A stretch of 64,000 bases of DNA from Phaseolus vulgaris (GCF_000499845.2 NC_023753.2:930001-994000), one strand, 5' to 3'. Counted from the first letter of the stretch, positions 13,031-26,170 are shown. The notes: generated by a model not told the origin, from the letters alone. Numbers and translations are program-made.

Positions 13031-16000
13031 TTAATCAAATGCATAAGAAGGCAAATCATTGTGAACTATCTTTGGTTTCTCACCAGTCACAACAATCTCA
13101 TCTTCATCTCTGAACTCTCTGAAGCGTGACAATTTAGCTAAGTCATCAACTGCATCTATAACACGTTCCAACTTTGCCACCATCTCCACAAGCATAGAAG
13201 TGAAAGCAGCAAAAGGAAGTGCTTCTGAAAACTCAAGGCTTGTCATCACAATCTTACTCATCAGTGGCTTTAAAACCTTCTTGTGTCCCTCCATTGACAC
13301 TTCACCAGAAATTTCTTTGGATTTATACTCAAACATGGAAGAACAATCACTCCTAACACTTGAGAATGAGACTCTGGTGTCTTCTTCCGCATGTGTGGTT
13401 CCACCAAAATTCTTTGAGCCTACAAACAGTTGTGGCTGGGATTTCAAGTCATCATTGAGATTTTGTAGAGCTTCATTGATGTTGTCAGACAGTGCTTGAG
13501 GGGAGAATTGACGCTTGCTCCTTATGCTATTAGCTAGTTCCCTCAGTGCTTTAAACACTTCTTCTGCAAGTCTAATGCAAGAGTCTTTGTACAGGAGTCG
13601 AATTGATCCCGGGGTCTTAATTCATGTAAAGATATATCCACGTATTAATAAATCATGAACATAACAATATTTTTATACTAAACCAACCAACAATTTTTGT
13701 ATCACTATGTCATTTACCATCTTATCTATGATGGCACTGCAAACATCAATCATTTGACACATCTAGAAAATCAGTAGGGTTGAAAATCCCACATCGACTA
13801 GAGATAAGAATATTTCATATTAAAAACTGGACTTCAAGCCTAACTCAACCTTTCAGTTTTATAAGATTAAGTAAGTTTTAAAGTCCACTTTCTCAGAGTC
13901 ATTTAAAGTCTATGTTAACGAGAGTTTATTGGGTCTATCGTGTTTATCTGGTTGCTACCAGACCATTCATAATATATAATCTCGCACATGAGTTGGCATG
14001 TCTTGACGTGAGAGACGTGGATTGGAGATCTAATATTGACTAGAGAAATGACATTTCATAGTATATAAGTGGGTGTAAACCACATCCTATAAGTCAGTTT
14101 TATAATATTAAGTTATTTTCTAGCTACTTCAGTCTTTTTGGCACCTATATATCATCCATAACCTTTTCTAAGTGTAAATTTTTGTTTTCTGAACTATTTG
14201 ATTGATTAAGATATAGTACCTGAATTTCAGAGAGCAGACAGCCATGCAGTGCAACAACAGTGTAACTAAAATGGAGAAGAGTAACCCCAACTATTGTATA
14301 TTGCCGCCATGGGATTCTGTGCCAAAGTGTTGACCATCTTGGCTCCCAACTTGCTTGCAGTGCCTGTTTAATTTCACATCCTTATAAGATCTGCTGCCAC
14401 AAAAAACACCAACTTTGGAAATTTTCAACTTCACTATCAGGAAAGGGCACAAGAGTTACCAGTGTTTCATCTTTAGATTTGGAATCTAACACAGCCTTGT
14501 AACCTTTGTAAATCAGTTCATCAGAAGCATCATCTTGAGTTTCTTGATTTTCAGAACCATTAAAGTATCTCAGAACACAAGCTGCATCATTCTTTGTACC
14601 ATCAATGATAAATATATTGACCAAGACAACAGAACTACACATGCAGTAAGTAACCTTTTAACAACACTACTATTCATGAGTAATAATAAAGCATGATTAA
14701 AAGACTATTGGGCTTGTACTAATCTTCATAGGCTGTTTCTTCCTCCACCTAACAAATGTGTTCCTACACCCCATACTTTTTAAGAAGATTATTTTAATTC
14801 TTTTAAAAATGACTTCCGGATTGTTTTTTTGGGATATTTTCAAAATATATTTTTCATAACATTTTATTAATTCTGGATTTACCAATCTGAAAATAAAAAA
14901 AATTGTTCTGAAATCGATATTCCAAAATGATTTTTCGTCTTCTGGATTTTCTATTCTGGAAACATTTTTGCTTAAGAAACTCCTATTTTGGAAACATTTT
15001 TGCTTACAGAACTCCTATTCTAAAATCACCCAAAACTGTGAAAGACTAATTTCGGTATTTCAAAGAATGTAGGGGTGTAGAAAGAAAAATGTTGGGGATG
15101 CAAGATGAAACTCTCATCTTCATAAAGCACAAAAGCCAGTAGAAAAGTATAAATAGAGTTAGACATCATGATAAAAGATAATAACTTTTCTAGCTCTAAA
15201 CCTAAAAAAAATATCTTAATTGACTTGAACGTTAAAGTGTCTATGCAGGTACCACCTTCAAATTTGATACCTTCAAATTTGACAGACTGATAATGAAGGA
15301 AGAAGACAAAAGATACTTGATAGAAAATATTCCGTCTCTGATATTAAAGAACACTTTTCTTCAACCTAAAGCAGAATAACTTGAAAGTTGGCCTTAATTA
15401 CCTTGTACAGAGTTGGCTAGGCCTTCGAGCTTTGAAATGGTGGAGTTATGGAGATCTTCCCCTGACCAGTTTGGGAAAACCAGTAGGGTCATTACAAGAC
15501 ATAGACCACCACCAATGGCAATGGTGGCTATACGATCTTTTGCAATTGCCCACACATTATCAACACGGTAACTTGATACAGTTATCAAATTGAAAGTCAG
15601 CAGAAATATCATAACACCATAGTCATAGTTCTTCTTTATGTGAGGGATGAACCTCACATAAGTAGTTACAACTCCTGCCATTCAAACATTTCAAAGTTTA
15701 TATGCAATCTCAAGTTTTACATATAAATTCTGTTCCTCTCCTAGTTTCTCTAAACATAATATATACTTGACACGGTTTATAATAATATTTTTAAAAATTT
15801 ATTAAAATGAATGTGAAGAGTATATTTTATGGTTGAAAATGTTAATATATCAGCACGGTATATCAAAATCTGTTGAAGGTGTTAATATATCAGCATCCTA
15901 AATAATATAATAATATTTTTTAATGAACCCTTGCATGCATAGCTAGAATTTCTTCTTCATTTCTCGGTAATAACTGGTGATACTTACCTAAAATGAAAAC

Positions 16001-16861
16001 TGCAGAACCAATAAAAAAAGCTTGAAAAATGCGACCAGGGATGTCTGCAACATACTCCACAAGAAATGCCAATGATCCTGCCACCAGAGTCCCCAACCCT
16101 CTATTTAGACCTTTGCCTAATGTTGCTCCTGCATTATATATTGTAGAACAAAAGCACAAAAACACTAAATCAACACATATAATATAATATTATAGTAATC
16201 ACTCTATCATCTAATAAAAACATGATAACCAAGATGGTCTTTTTGACCACAGCTTTTTCTTGTTTTTTTCTTACTAAAATGCGAGCTTCTTTGCTAATTT
16301 GACACTACTTCATATAAAGAAGTTGGCACAACTTGGTATCATTTTAGTCACGTCGATCGAATTCATGTCAGGTTGACACTACTTCAGATTGACGTGACAA
16401 AATTCTTATCAATCTGATATGAGTTAAGGTTGAGATGAAAAAGTCGTGCTAAGATATGTTCATAGTCTCTTGATGAAGTTTTTCTTTCGTAGTAGTTGTG
16501 ATTTGAGTTTACTTTCAAAGTTTTCTCTGTAAATAATGTGTAAAAAAGCATGATAATGTCAGTGAGGCTTACCAACTGTGAATTCCATGACCACAACCAC
16601 AGTGAGAACAGCTGACATGGCGTTTTGTCCAATCCCTTCGAACAAAGGCTTTATGAGATACAGCAAAGAAACCAGTGTCAATGCCAGCCCCACTTTCAAA
16701 GAGTGGACCACCCTTCTTGGATCATCTTTCCCTACTTTCACTGCTGTTCTCCATGCCAAAGCTGAGTGCCTTCTCACTCTCTCACCAACACTCTTCATGT
16801 ACTTCCAAATCCAATGGCATGTCATGCTTCTGTTGCTTGCAAAATAGTTTATTTCTGCCAT
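13031..16861 (-). CDS. ALMT12-like: Aluminium-activated malate transporter family, ALMT12/QUAC1-type anion channel, copy 2
   Basis: Six exons: 16861-16573, 16128-15988, 15674-15402, 14581-14460, 14363-14220 and 13615-13031, all GT-AG, giving 517 residues. Exons 2-5 are 141, 273, 122 and 144 bp, exactly as in copy 1, so the two are tandem paralogues. The start MAEINY was chosen because it aligns with MAETDI of copy 1; upstream in-frame codons lack family similarity. Membrane half: [35 protein letters not shown] and [24 protein letters not shown]. Cytosolic half: [32 protein letters not shown] and [27 protein letters not shown]. The tail is about 11 residues shorter than copy 1 and the linker differs most, so it may be regulated differently. 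Intron 5 contains a TRIM-like element and intron 3 a short tandem repeat. No disabling change seen. Confidence 0.93.
13780..14120 (+). mobile_element. TRIM-like element in ALMT copy 2 intron 5
   Basis: The left end TGAAAATCCCACATCGACTAG (13781-13801) matches the LTR start at 35371. An internal stretch GTTAACGAGAGTTTATTGGG follows, then a second diverged LTR (GAGAAATGACATTTCATAG near 14043, ATAAGTGGGTGTAAACC near 14063). Orientation is opposite to the decayed copy in the matching intron of copy 1, so the insertions look independent. Ends are approximate. Confidence 0.6.
14935..15012. repeat. 32-bp tandem repeat in ALMT copy 2 intron 3
   Basis: TATTCTGGAAACATTTTTGC ... AAACTCC is followed at once by TATTTTGGAAACATTTTTGC ... 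GAACTCC, and a third partial unit TATTCTAAAA. Two near-complete copies of period about 32 bp; intronic and non-coding. Confidence 0.6.
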
Positions 16862-19574
16862 GGAAGCCCTTATCAGCTTCAGTAACTTATGACAGAAGAT
16901 AGCTTTGTTGACGTTTAGCTGAAAACTTAAAAGCATGCACAAGGTTGCAGGGTTAGCTTTGAGTAGTCTGTTGGAAGGTGTTGTGTTGTAAGATCGTCTC
17001 AGATTTGATTTTTTATATGGTTGGATCACTTTGAAGTGATTCTTATGTATATATTGTTTCTCGCTGATAAAAAAAGCATGCAAAAGGTGACAAGGGAAGA
17101 GGAAGGGTATTAAATTGTGTGAGGAAACTTGTTGTTTCCTTTGATGATAGGGATTGTTAGATCTGGATACATGCAGACAAGTCCAGCTACACTAGTGTTT
17201 ACAAAGAGAAAGGGAAATGAGAGTAGCTTATTAGAATATATGGAGAAAAGGAGCATGAACACAACAAGTGTTTGTTGATGAAGTAAGGAGAAGCATAGAT
17301 ATATAAATAAAGGGTATTTTGTCTTTGGTTAGGTAGCATCGACATCGTGGTGCACCTTCTTATTTATCTTTGCATGACTTGTTTATTGTCAAATACAATT
17401 ATTTAGACCAGCGTGGACGGTTTTATATTCTGACACATCATAGCAGGCTTAATCATACTCTTAATTCTGAAGTTGACAATTGCTGCTATCTGCTTGAGAG
17501 CCACACTAGCAAGCACACATTGTACTTTCTAATTGTGACTCTTGCATGCTAGTTGAATAATGAATTGTATCATGAAGAGGTTATATTTTGAATTGTGAAT
17601 ATTTTGTATAGTAAATTATAAGATTCAAAAATATTTAAAAAATATATATAAGACATATAAATATGTAAAAATATAATTAATAATTACAACCATGTGTAAT
17701 AAGAGTAGTTATATTACTTACTAGGTTAGGTTAATATTATAATGGTTGGATTGAATTGGGTTATATGATCCAACTCCTTTGTTAAATGAAAGAAAAAAAA
17801 TTAAAATTAAGGTTTTTATAAAACCAATTCAAGTGATCCGACTGGTCACGTCTTAACCCAGAATAAAACACAAGTCACAATACATAACGGTTTCACAATT
17901 CATACGATTCGTGATATGATTCACACGATACACTGTGATACGAGAGTAAAAACGATTATTCTTACGATTCGTATTGTGGGCATCTGGAATCGTATTGTAC
18001 GTTTCGTATCATGAATCGTACTATACTTACTACATGGACTCATTATATTTATGATATTTCATGATTTAATGTTTTGGTTCAGTGAGATAAAAGAGAGGAA
18101 GAGAGCTTGTTGATATGTTGAGAGTGAAAAATAGTGACAATGTCACGGATTGAGAGGAGCAGAGTAAGATTGTGTTGAAGCACAGGAAATGTTGACTTGA
18201 GAGTGCAGAAAGCAGTTGCAATGGAACCAACCTTTCTTTCCTCATTATTCCCTTCAAATTAGCTCAAACAATATTTGCATTTCCCTCAATTGTAACATTA
18301 TTAACTCAAAACCAAACGAAGAACTAAGATTTAGTACTGTCACATAGACTATATCTTGGGTTTATTCTTAATTGAAATTATTGTTTGGTAGCAATGTGAT
18401 GAAGTTATTGCTTATGAATCTAAGGAAGCTACTTTAGTCAATCATCAAACTGAATCACCCCACCACTTGGGTCACGTTCCAGACACCAGCCGCAGCACCC
18501 TCAATCTACTTTTTCTTCTTTTAAATTTACATGTTATGTATCATTACATAATTATGAAGCTTGAGATCTCAATTAAGGTCATATCCCAACACCCTCAATT
18601 TACATAAGGCTATTTAGTTCATAATGAAGGTTACCTTTCAAATTTTGAGCTTGAGTATTTTTACTTTTCCTGGTTCAATTTTTTTCCATGTTATTTTTAA
18701 AGTTTTATAAAAAATATGAAACCTTCTTGTTGCAAGAGTTTGATCAGAAAAAAACTTCATAGTTGTTCTGAAATCTGTTAAACATATCTCATAATATTTC
18801 TTTTCCCTGTTTTAAAAAGAAGGCACAATAAAAACAATAATTAGTTTCTTCTTTCCAATCCTTGAAACTCTTAGAACCATTCACTTTCATTATTTAAAGA
18901 AATGTCAAACTAATAAAGACTTGTGAGACCAAATTGATTAGTGAGATGGAGTTTTGCTCTGTTACCCTAAGCTTTTATACCAAAAATCCAAAATTGTTGG
19001 TTTTCTTATTAACCTTCTGCTAAATATAACAGCTACTTGGGTCCAAAAATATTGTAACAGTGGTAGTGGGATCATGACAGTCATTATGGTCATATGGTAC
19101 ATGTATATTGCCCATTGAGAATTGAGATGTTCTACTTAATTAATGATAGCCGATCTAGTGATTTGGATATTTGAATATTATTCTACAAATTTTACAATGA
19201 AGTTGAGATCCTATCATCCTCCAACTGATCCCAGGTGTGACTCTACCACAAGCCACAGTGGATCCCATTAGTAAATAAGAACTCGCAGATAATATGAATG
19301 GAAAGAAGCAATAAATGTTGCCATTGCACAAAAAGCCCACCAGGATAGAGACTAGGGACCTAATAGGGCCTGAAACATCAAAATTCTGTCATGTCATAGT
19401 CTTCAAATACTGATTCCTTGCCACTAGACTTGTGCCAAACTTTTCTGCGTATCCTACAATTGACGATCATAAAAGATTGTAGAGAGAATATTTACTGAAT
19501 GTTGGTAAAAATAAACAGGGAACATTGGTAAAATTAAAAGGGGGAGTAAGGAACTGCCTTTACCTAACATTAAT
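16862..19574. other. Intergenic between ALMT copy 2 and the EF-hand gene
   Basis: Holds the copy 2 upstream region (to about 17340). Between about 17880 and 18030 there is an unusual run of repeated words such as ACGATTCGTAT, ATTCGTGATATGATTC and GTATCATGAATCGTAC, which looks like a repeat remnant. No coding frame with family similarity was found. The 3' UTR of the EF-hand gene lies at the right end. Confidence 0.4.
17880..18032. repeat. ATTCGTA/CGTATC word-rich repeat remnant
   Basis: Many short direct and inverted copies of ATTCGTA, CGTATTGT and ATGAATCGTA occur within about 150 bp. Origin unknown; no TIRs or target duplication were found. Confidence 0.35.
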
Positions 19575-22500
19575 TTACCGGAACTCATCGTGGTAATCAC
19601 CTTCATCATCTTCATCATCGTTGAAAATAGCACTGTAAAATACATATGGGTTCTCAATCATCTCAGTCAAAGTAAGACGGCCATCTTTGTCCTCATCTGC
19701 CTGTCATAACATTATTTCAGGACTTCATACAATGGTCACTGATGAAATAAATGTATGATGTTATGCAACAGGTGTTGGGAGTGAGTATTGAGCTATCTCT
19801 GTCAGTATTAACTGCTTTCCATAACATTATTATTACAATGTTTAATGAGATGTAACACAACAGGTGAATATTGAAGCCATCGTAAAAAAAAGTAATCCAA
19901 TGGTAGCATTTAGTTGAATGATCTGTCAATAAATCATGCTCCACAGATATAACTCCTCAAAAAGAAAAAAGCACAAAGATTGGTTTACATAAAACATTCA
20001 GAATACAGATTGGTAAATACAAGGTATGCAACTCAGTTCTCCCACCAAAGAAAAGAAAATCATCCCCCTCCTCCCTCTTAAACATTATAAAAGGGGCAAG
20101 GTTATTAACATATGTTACTTCACATTGCTGAATAGCAGATAGGCACCAGCTCTCCCACAAGCGTTAAAAATGTTCTTTCCCTTGTATTAAACCTTTACAC
20201 ATTTACTAAAACAAGTTTTCTTAGCAGCAAGGAGTGGAGATAAATCTGGCTGTAGTGATCTAAGCAGTTAGTATATCAAAATCCAGACATTATTTGACGA
20301 CCATAAGCAAACACAAAATGTGCATTTTCAACAACTTAAACTGGAAATTAGAGAGAAAAAATGAATAATAAAACTGATTTACTCGATAAAGAAGTTCTCC
20401 AAGAAGCTATAATAATAATAATAATATTAAATACAAGCAGACAAAACAAATTTCAATTATTCTCATCCAGAAAGAATGGGAACTCATTAATGAAAGATTT
20501 ATAGAGATCAAACGGAAAGTACAATTATCAATTACAAGCTAAAATCTTTCATAATAAAGAAGCTATCACCAATAAATACCATATAAAGTCAAGCTATCAA
20601 TTTCCATGGTATAACCAAAGACGTTATTGATCAATCAAAGAGAGAAGGGTCATTTAAAGTTTAACTCGAACGATAGAACACATGAAGAATTGACCACAGA
20701 ACCATCAAGCTACACAAAATTGATCATATTTATGATAAGCATCAAAACAAGTGGGAAACCCACCCCTTAAAAGTTAGTTGTTAAGAGGGAAGAATCAGAC
20801 ACTTAAATACTGCACTAAGCATTCCATACTGCTGAATGTGAGACTTAAAAACCTCATAATACCCAAGTCATTGTCACAGCACCGCCCCGAGAACTGGTTC
20901 ACTCTATACGAATTATGATAACAATTGATAAACAATTGAGGAACCTGCCTCTAAAAGCTAGATGTCAAGAGGGGAAAATCAAATGCTTAAATACTCCTCC
21001 ACACTACTCAATGTGGGACTTTATACCTTCTAACTGCGAATTATTCCTATTTTTTTATAATGTAATACCTGGGTTTCTATTAAAGCAAAGAAACCATTTA
21101 CTGATAAAAAGGAATAGGTACCTAACAATTGGAATCCATCTTCAAAAAAGGATCGAGAGGGGCAGAACCAAAACTTAAATACTCCACCAAGCTTCTATCC
21201 AAACTAATTCTGACACCAGTTGGTAATTAAGCAAGAACTTGGGAACCCACCCGGGAAAGTTAACGATTGAGAGGGAGGATCAAACAATTAAATACTGCCC
21301 CAAGAATCCCATACTGCTCGATATGGGACTTGGGCACCCCATATCCATGTAAAGCCAATATCAATTGAATAAATAGTCATTTGCATGATCGGAGATGACT
21401 TTGCAAGAAAGAATAAGCACCTTAGCCAACAACCAGACTGTAATTATTGTAAAGTTAAATAAAGTACCTGAGAAATTATGTAATCGGCTTGTTGCTTTGC
21501 ATAATAATGCTCAGATGGGTGGAGCTTCCCAATTATGGGCAGTAGTTCAATATCTGACAAGTATCTGCAAAGATTGAGATGATAACCCAAAATAAAAAGA
21601 TAGTAAACTATTAGGAGGCTAGCATAACGATTCAAAGAAAGTAGACTAAGGATGGCAATAGAAAGGTGAATACCCGTCCCCATCCTTATCAAGCTGAGCA
21701 AACAACATTCTGGCTGGAGCATCCATTGAATTATCAGAATATGAGTCATTATGATTTTCTTCGTCATAGTTTCTCACCAAATCAAACAGCCCATGGAAAA
21801 ATTCTTTAAAGTTGACCTTTCCATCTCTGTCTGTATCTCTTTCCCTGTAAAAAAGAAATGGATAAATCAGACAATAGTAAGCCAAGACAATCATATAAAT
21901 AAGTTTATTGCATATGAACTGAAGGATTTTATTCACTCCAGACAATTAAAATAACTACAAATATTTTCCCCGTTTCTAACATATATTGCAACTTCGCTTG
22001 AGGGGGCAAATGATAGCAAGGAAAAATTTATTTCCAATAATAAAAAACCAATCACTAGCAAGCAATCAGCTAAAAGAATTTAAATGTTCAACATCAATCT
22101 TAATAGGTTGCACAGACTTGGGTGACCATAAGAAATCCAGTCATCAATGCATTGGTGGTTAAAATTTTGTGGAGATTAAAGATGGCTTTGGGGGTTATTT
22201 TGGATATATTAAGCTATAGATAGTTAGCGAACAAAAGGAAGGCTAAGAAAGACCAGAGTCAAGGATACCAAAGGTAAGAAAAGGTCTACACTGCCTATTT
22301 CTGAATCTAAAGTGAACACTCATATCCTCATCTCTGCCAGTAATGCTGCTAAAGTAAAGTTTCCTATCAAGACTAGAAAACAATCAAACAGTAATTAGGG
22401 GTTATTTCAAACACCGTTGGCTTCATGTAGGCATCTAGGATTTCCAATATGTTAAAGACATTGGTATTTGGTATCCAGGCACGTGATTTCATTGTCATTT

Positions 22501-25500
22501 AAGATACATGTTGTACATAAGATCCCAGATACTGTAAGTATCTCTTACATCCAAACACATGTGAAAATGCCCAAATAAAAAGCTTTACCAATTCCCATAA
22601 TTATCATCAACATTTTATACCAAAATCTCTTGGTATTTGGTTAAGAAGATGGAGGTATTGAAAGTCCAAAGACAGCTTATACAATCAAAAGCCTAGAGAC
22701 AAACCATAAAGGATACATACTTAGAGAACATAACTGAGATACATACATCACACAATATTGTTTTTTAACAGATTACCATAAAATATCGTCTGTCAATAGC
22801 AAGCATGTACATAGTGGAGATATGTGTGTAATCCAATATTTTAGAAAAAGCGAAAGAAGAGAAAATCATCTAAAGACTAAACATTGTCAGTCTCACCCTA
22901 CATAGATGAAAGCAGGCATACCACACCCATATATGCAAAAAAAAATATGATTAAAAAAAACAAGTGTCCATGTATCAATCAGAGAATTTTATTTACTTCT
23001 CTGGAATGTGTATAAATATATGTTCTGCTGAGTTTTTTTCATTCAAGCAATTCATCAAAATATTCAGTCTTCATCTAAGACATAGATTCTTAGTCTGCTT
23101 TGACCAAAAAGGCAAAAGTAAGAGATCCAAAACCAAAATCCATTATTTCCTTTTGACTTTCTTTGGTTATAGGACCGTTGATAGAACTATTATACTATAC
23201 AATTTTCAATCTCTGGTCCCTAGTTTTGTTTCCATGTTGTTTTGACAATAGACTGGAAATTCTCTCATTTGTGTACATAAATCTTTCCTCTTGTAGGAAT
23301 ATTTCCCTATTGAAGATTTTGAAGGAATTAAAGACTTGAGGTCCTTGTTTAATTATCAACTATGCTATGTTTATCAGTCCCATGTGTAGCCTAAATAGTA
23401 GGAATTGGCTTAAGCCAGAAGTAGCAAATAGTTTACTACTATAGTGATATCTTGGTCCTTCTTATGTCAAATGCATTTATTATAAGAATAAATATACAGT
23501 TACATCAATAATTTTATTTATCAAATTATCTTAACAAGGACACACAATCAGATACTTAATAATTAAATAACTAAATCTATGATATGCAGTCTTACAAACA
23601 GAAATCACAGTATGGAAAAACTGATTGTTAGAATATAAGGAAAAAGTATTCAATAGTATCTTGATTATATTATCTTAAATAATTAGTTTGTATATTTTCT
23701 TATAAGATTAATTTCTATGCGCTGATAGTATAAAGATTTATATATTGCCAACCTATTAGAAATCATGTTTAGGATAACTTTTTAGTTATAATAAAAGTCA
23801 GCCAAATACAATACATGACAATTTCTAATTAGTTAATAGTGTAAAAATCATTCACATGGGCAATACATGTATACTATTTACTCTTTTCTTATTATCTCCT
23901 AGGATTGCTTTCTGTATTTCTTTTTTATCTCGTTAGTTTTTTCTGTAATGATCAGTAAAAATAAAGGGTTGATTTCTCTACTCCTCCATTAATGTTTTTC
24001 ACCTCATCCTGCATCCTCCTATCATCTCTGGAAAGTAGAGTAGTCTTCAATGAGTTAGCAACTGAAGTTGAAGATGTTGCAACCTCAATTTAGATTTTGA
24101 GGACTAAGAAGGAGAAGAAATAGAAGGATAAGCCTCACAATCTGACAATGAGAATGATGATTACACGGACAAAGAGGAGGAGGCAAAGGAAAATTAACAG
24201 ATATTTTATCTTTAACATTTAACTTCTTTTTATTGTTTCCGTGAACAATTGACTTTTGATTCAATATTATGCCAATTACTGTGCAACGTTTCATTTGCAT
24301 GCAACTTATTTTTTTTTATACTTTTTAATTGATTTATTTCAACTGCCACATGACTTGTCGCTTGAAATTATTTGCTATATGATGTAGCAAATTTTTGGCT
24401 TTCCACCATTTCCTACTATACACTATTGATAACACTGAACTTTTGTTCCAAAAGTGATCTAGCCCCCACCAGTCTCCTATCATTTATTTCAGTGACTTAT
24501 TTTCTCCAAAGGAACATACAATAATAAACTAGTAAGGAACTGACTGTGATTCATATGAGCCTCCTATTGTCATTCTCATCGATGATGATTTCTCCTATTT
24601 CACTAATAAGTCATGTGGTGATGAATTCCTTCCTTGGTAGTGCAACACTCCAATATCTCAAGCATCCTTCATTTGCCTTTGCATTTGGTGGAGCGCAATT
24701 TACATATTTTATTTTTTTCTTAAAGGGTTTTTAAAGCATAATGAGCTACATCTTGACAAGGAGAAGAATTAGAACAATATTCAGCACACATTATCTTGAT
24801 TATGCATTAGAATGATCTAGTGTATCTTAGAGGATAAGTTTCTAAGTTTTCTTTATCATCCCATGATTTCTTTCCTTAATTAGTTAGGATTACTATATAC
24901 TATTAGTATAAATAATGATTGGTGTTCTATGTTGTGTCACCCTCTTAACACATCACGAATTCACAATACACAAGAAAATATTACCCAAAGTTTCTATTCT
25001 CTCTCTATGCCTAAAATATAACTGATAACCCTGCAATTTCAAACACTGATATATTGAGCCTTCATTGACTTTTTCTGATATTTGAGTTACCTGACTTCCT
25101 CCTTGCACAGCCACTGATAAAGCTTAGGGTTTTTGCTGTCCGCCGGGTGCAGAAAGCTAGGACAACCAAAAAGCAAAAATAAGGAAAAGTGGAACGGATC
25201 ATCATGTAAAATCATGGGTTTAAACAATCAGCTTCCTAGCAAGTAGTAGAGGCCTCACTCATTGAATTCAGTCAAGTTTAGAACACCATCTCCGTCAGCA
25301 TCCGATGCATTGAAATGCTCTTCTTTCCACCAACCCATATCATAACCAAAAGACTCATTATCTGCCAAAAAAAAAACACAACATTCAATAGACAGTCTCA
25401 ATGATCAAATAACCAATACCCCAACAGTTAGAACCCAATAGCGTAACTCAAAAAACATTAATCACGTACATTTGCAAAACTATATAAAAAACAAACTGAA

Positions 25501-26170
25501 GATTCAAAACTCGCTATCAAAACGCAGGGTGATCTCAAGCTCAAGTCCATAGCATGCAACTACATTTGTCGATTATAGTAGTGTTACTCGGATCTAAAAG
25601 GGTGAAAAAAAGGGACAGGCCTGCATTTTGAACCCAACTGGGAGGATCGTACTCGGAGAAGGAAACAAAGCCATCGTGATTCTTGTCGTGAAGCTCCATC
25701 TCCCTCTGCGTACGATGCATGACCTCGCGCTGTGCCTGGTGCAGGTTCCACTGAGTCAACTCGTGCTCGGTGACGAACCAATCGGCGGGGTCCACGTCGA
25801 TCTTGGGGAACAACAGTATCAACCTGTTGGTCACATTAAACTTGCCCTCGTCGTTCAGGTAATCCTCGGCGTCAATGAAGTCCTCCCACTCGGGCTGAGA
25901 CTCGTGGGCCGGGGCCGGGTCCGGGTCCAGCTCCGGGTTGGCCTGGTGTATTACCTGCTTCTCCCACTCCTTGTCCTCCCGCTGCCGCTCCAGCTCCGCC
26001 ACCAGGGGGTCGAAGGCGACGGCGTGGTGGCGCGACGGTGCGAGGGTGAAGTTGGAGCGGAGTTTGAGGCGGCGGTGGCGGTGGCCGGAGAAGCTCTTGG
26101 GAGGATGGGAGAGGAACAAGAGGAGCAGCGCGGCGAGGAGTATGTAGACGAAAATCAAGGCTTTGGCCAT
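19575..26170 (-). CDS. CREC/calumenin-like multi-EF-hand calcium-binding protein of the secretory pathway
   Basis: Six exons: 26170-25621, 25361-25259, 25156-25091, 21844-21674, 21564-21468 and 19700-19575, giving 370 residues. A hydrophobic segment (about 5-20) follows MAKAL and acts as signal peptide or anchor. EF-hand loops lie at about 162-173 (DKNHDGFVSFSE), 204-215 (DADGDGVLNLTE), 243-254, 292-303 and 331-342, with a degenerate one near IDVDPADWFVTEHE. The protein ends HDEFR. This is the plant relative of calumenin/reticulocalbin; I recall Arabidopsis At4g27790 as similar. Likely a Ca2+-binding protein in the ER or Golgi lumen. The reading frame needs exon 1 to end ...QNA plus one base at 25621, where the donor is GC, not GT; a GT site at 25587 would add about 12 odd residues. 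Intron 3 is 3.2 kb and intron 5 is 1.8 kb, both with repeats. Confidence 0.92.
20745..21350 (-). repeat. Array of four diverged short repeats in EF-hand gene intron 5
   Basis: Four direct imperfect copies, at about 20750-20870, 20920-21040, 21115-21200 (partial) and 21235-21345. On the minus strand three of them begin AAGTC(C/T)CA(C/T)AT, continue through a TATTTAA block about 20 bp on, then a Cys-rich-looking TCCCTCTC/TCCCCTCTTGAC and GGTGGGTTCCCA. They look like solo LTRs of a small retroelement accumulated side by side. Coding is unlikely. Confidence 0.6.
21845..25090. other. Large intron 3 of the EF-hand gene with transposon remnants
   Basis: About 3.2 kb within the EF-hand gene. TTAACACATCACGAATTC and TTCTCTCTCTATGCC near 24945-25010, and the stretch TGATTGTTAGAATATAAGG ... 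TCTCTACTCC at about 23620-23985, have the look of decayed LTR ends, but no matching pair could be proven by eye. No exon with family similarity is hidden here: flanking exons join in frame without one. Confidence 0.35.
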
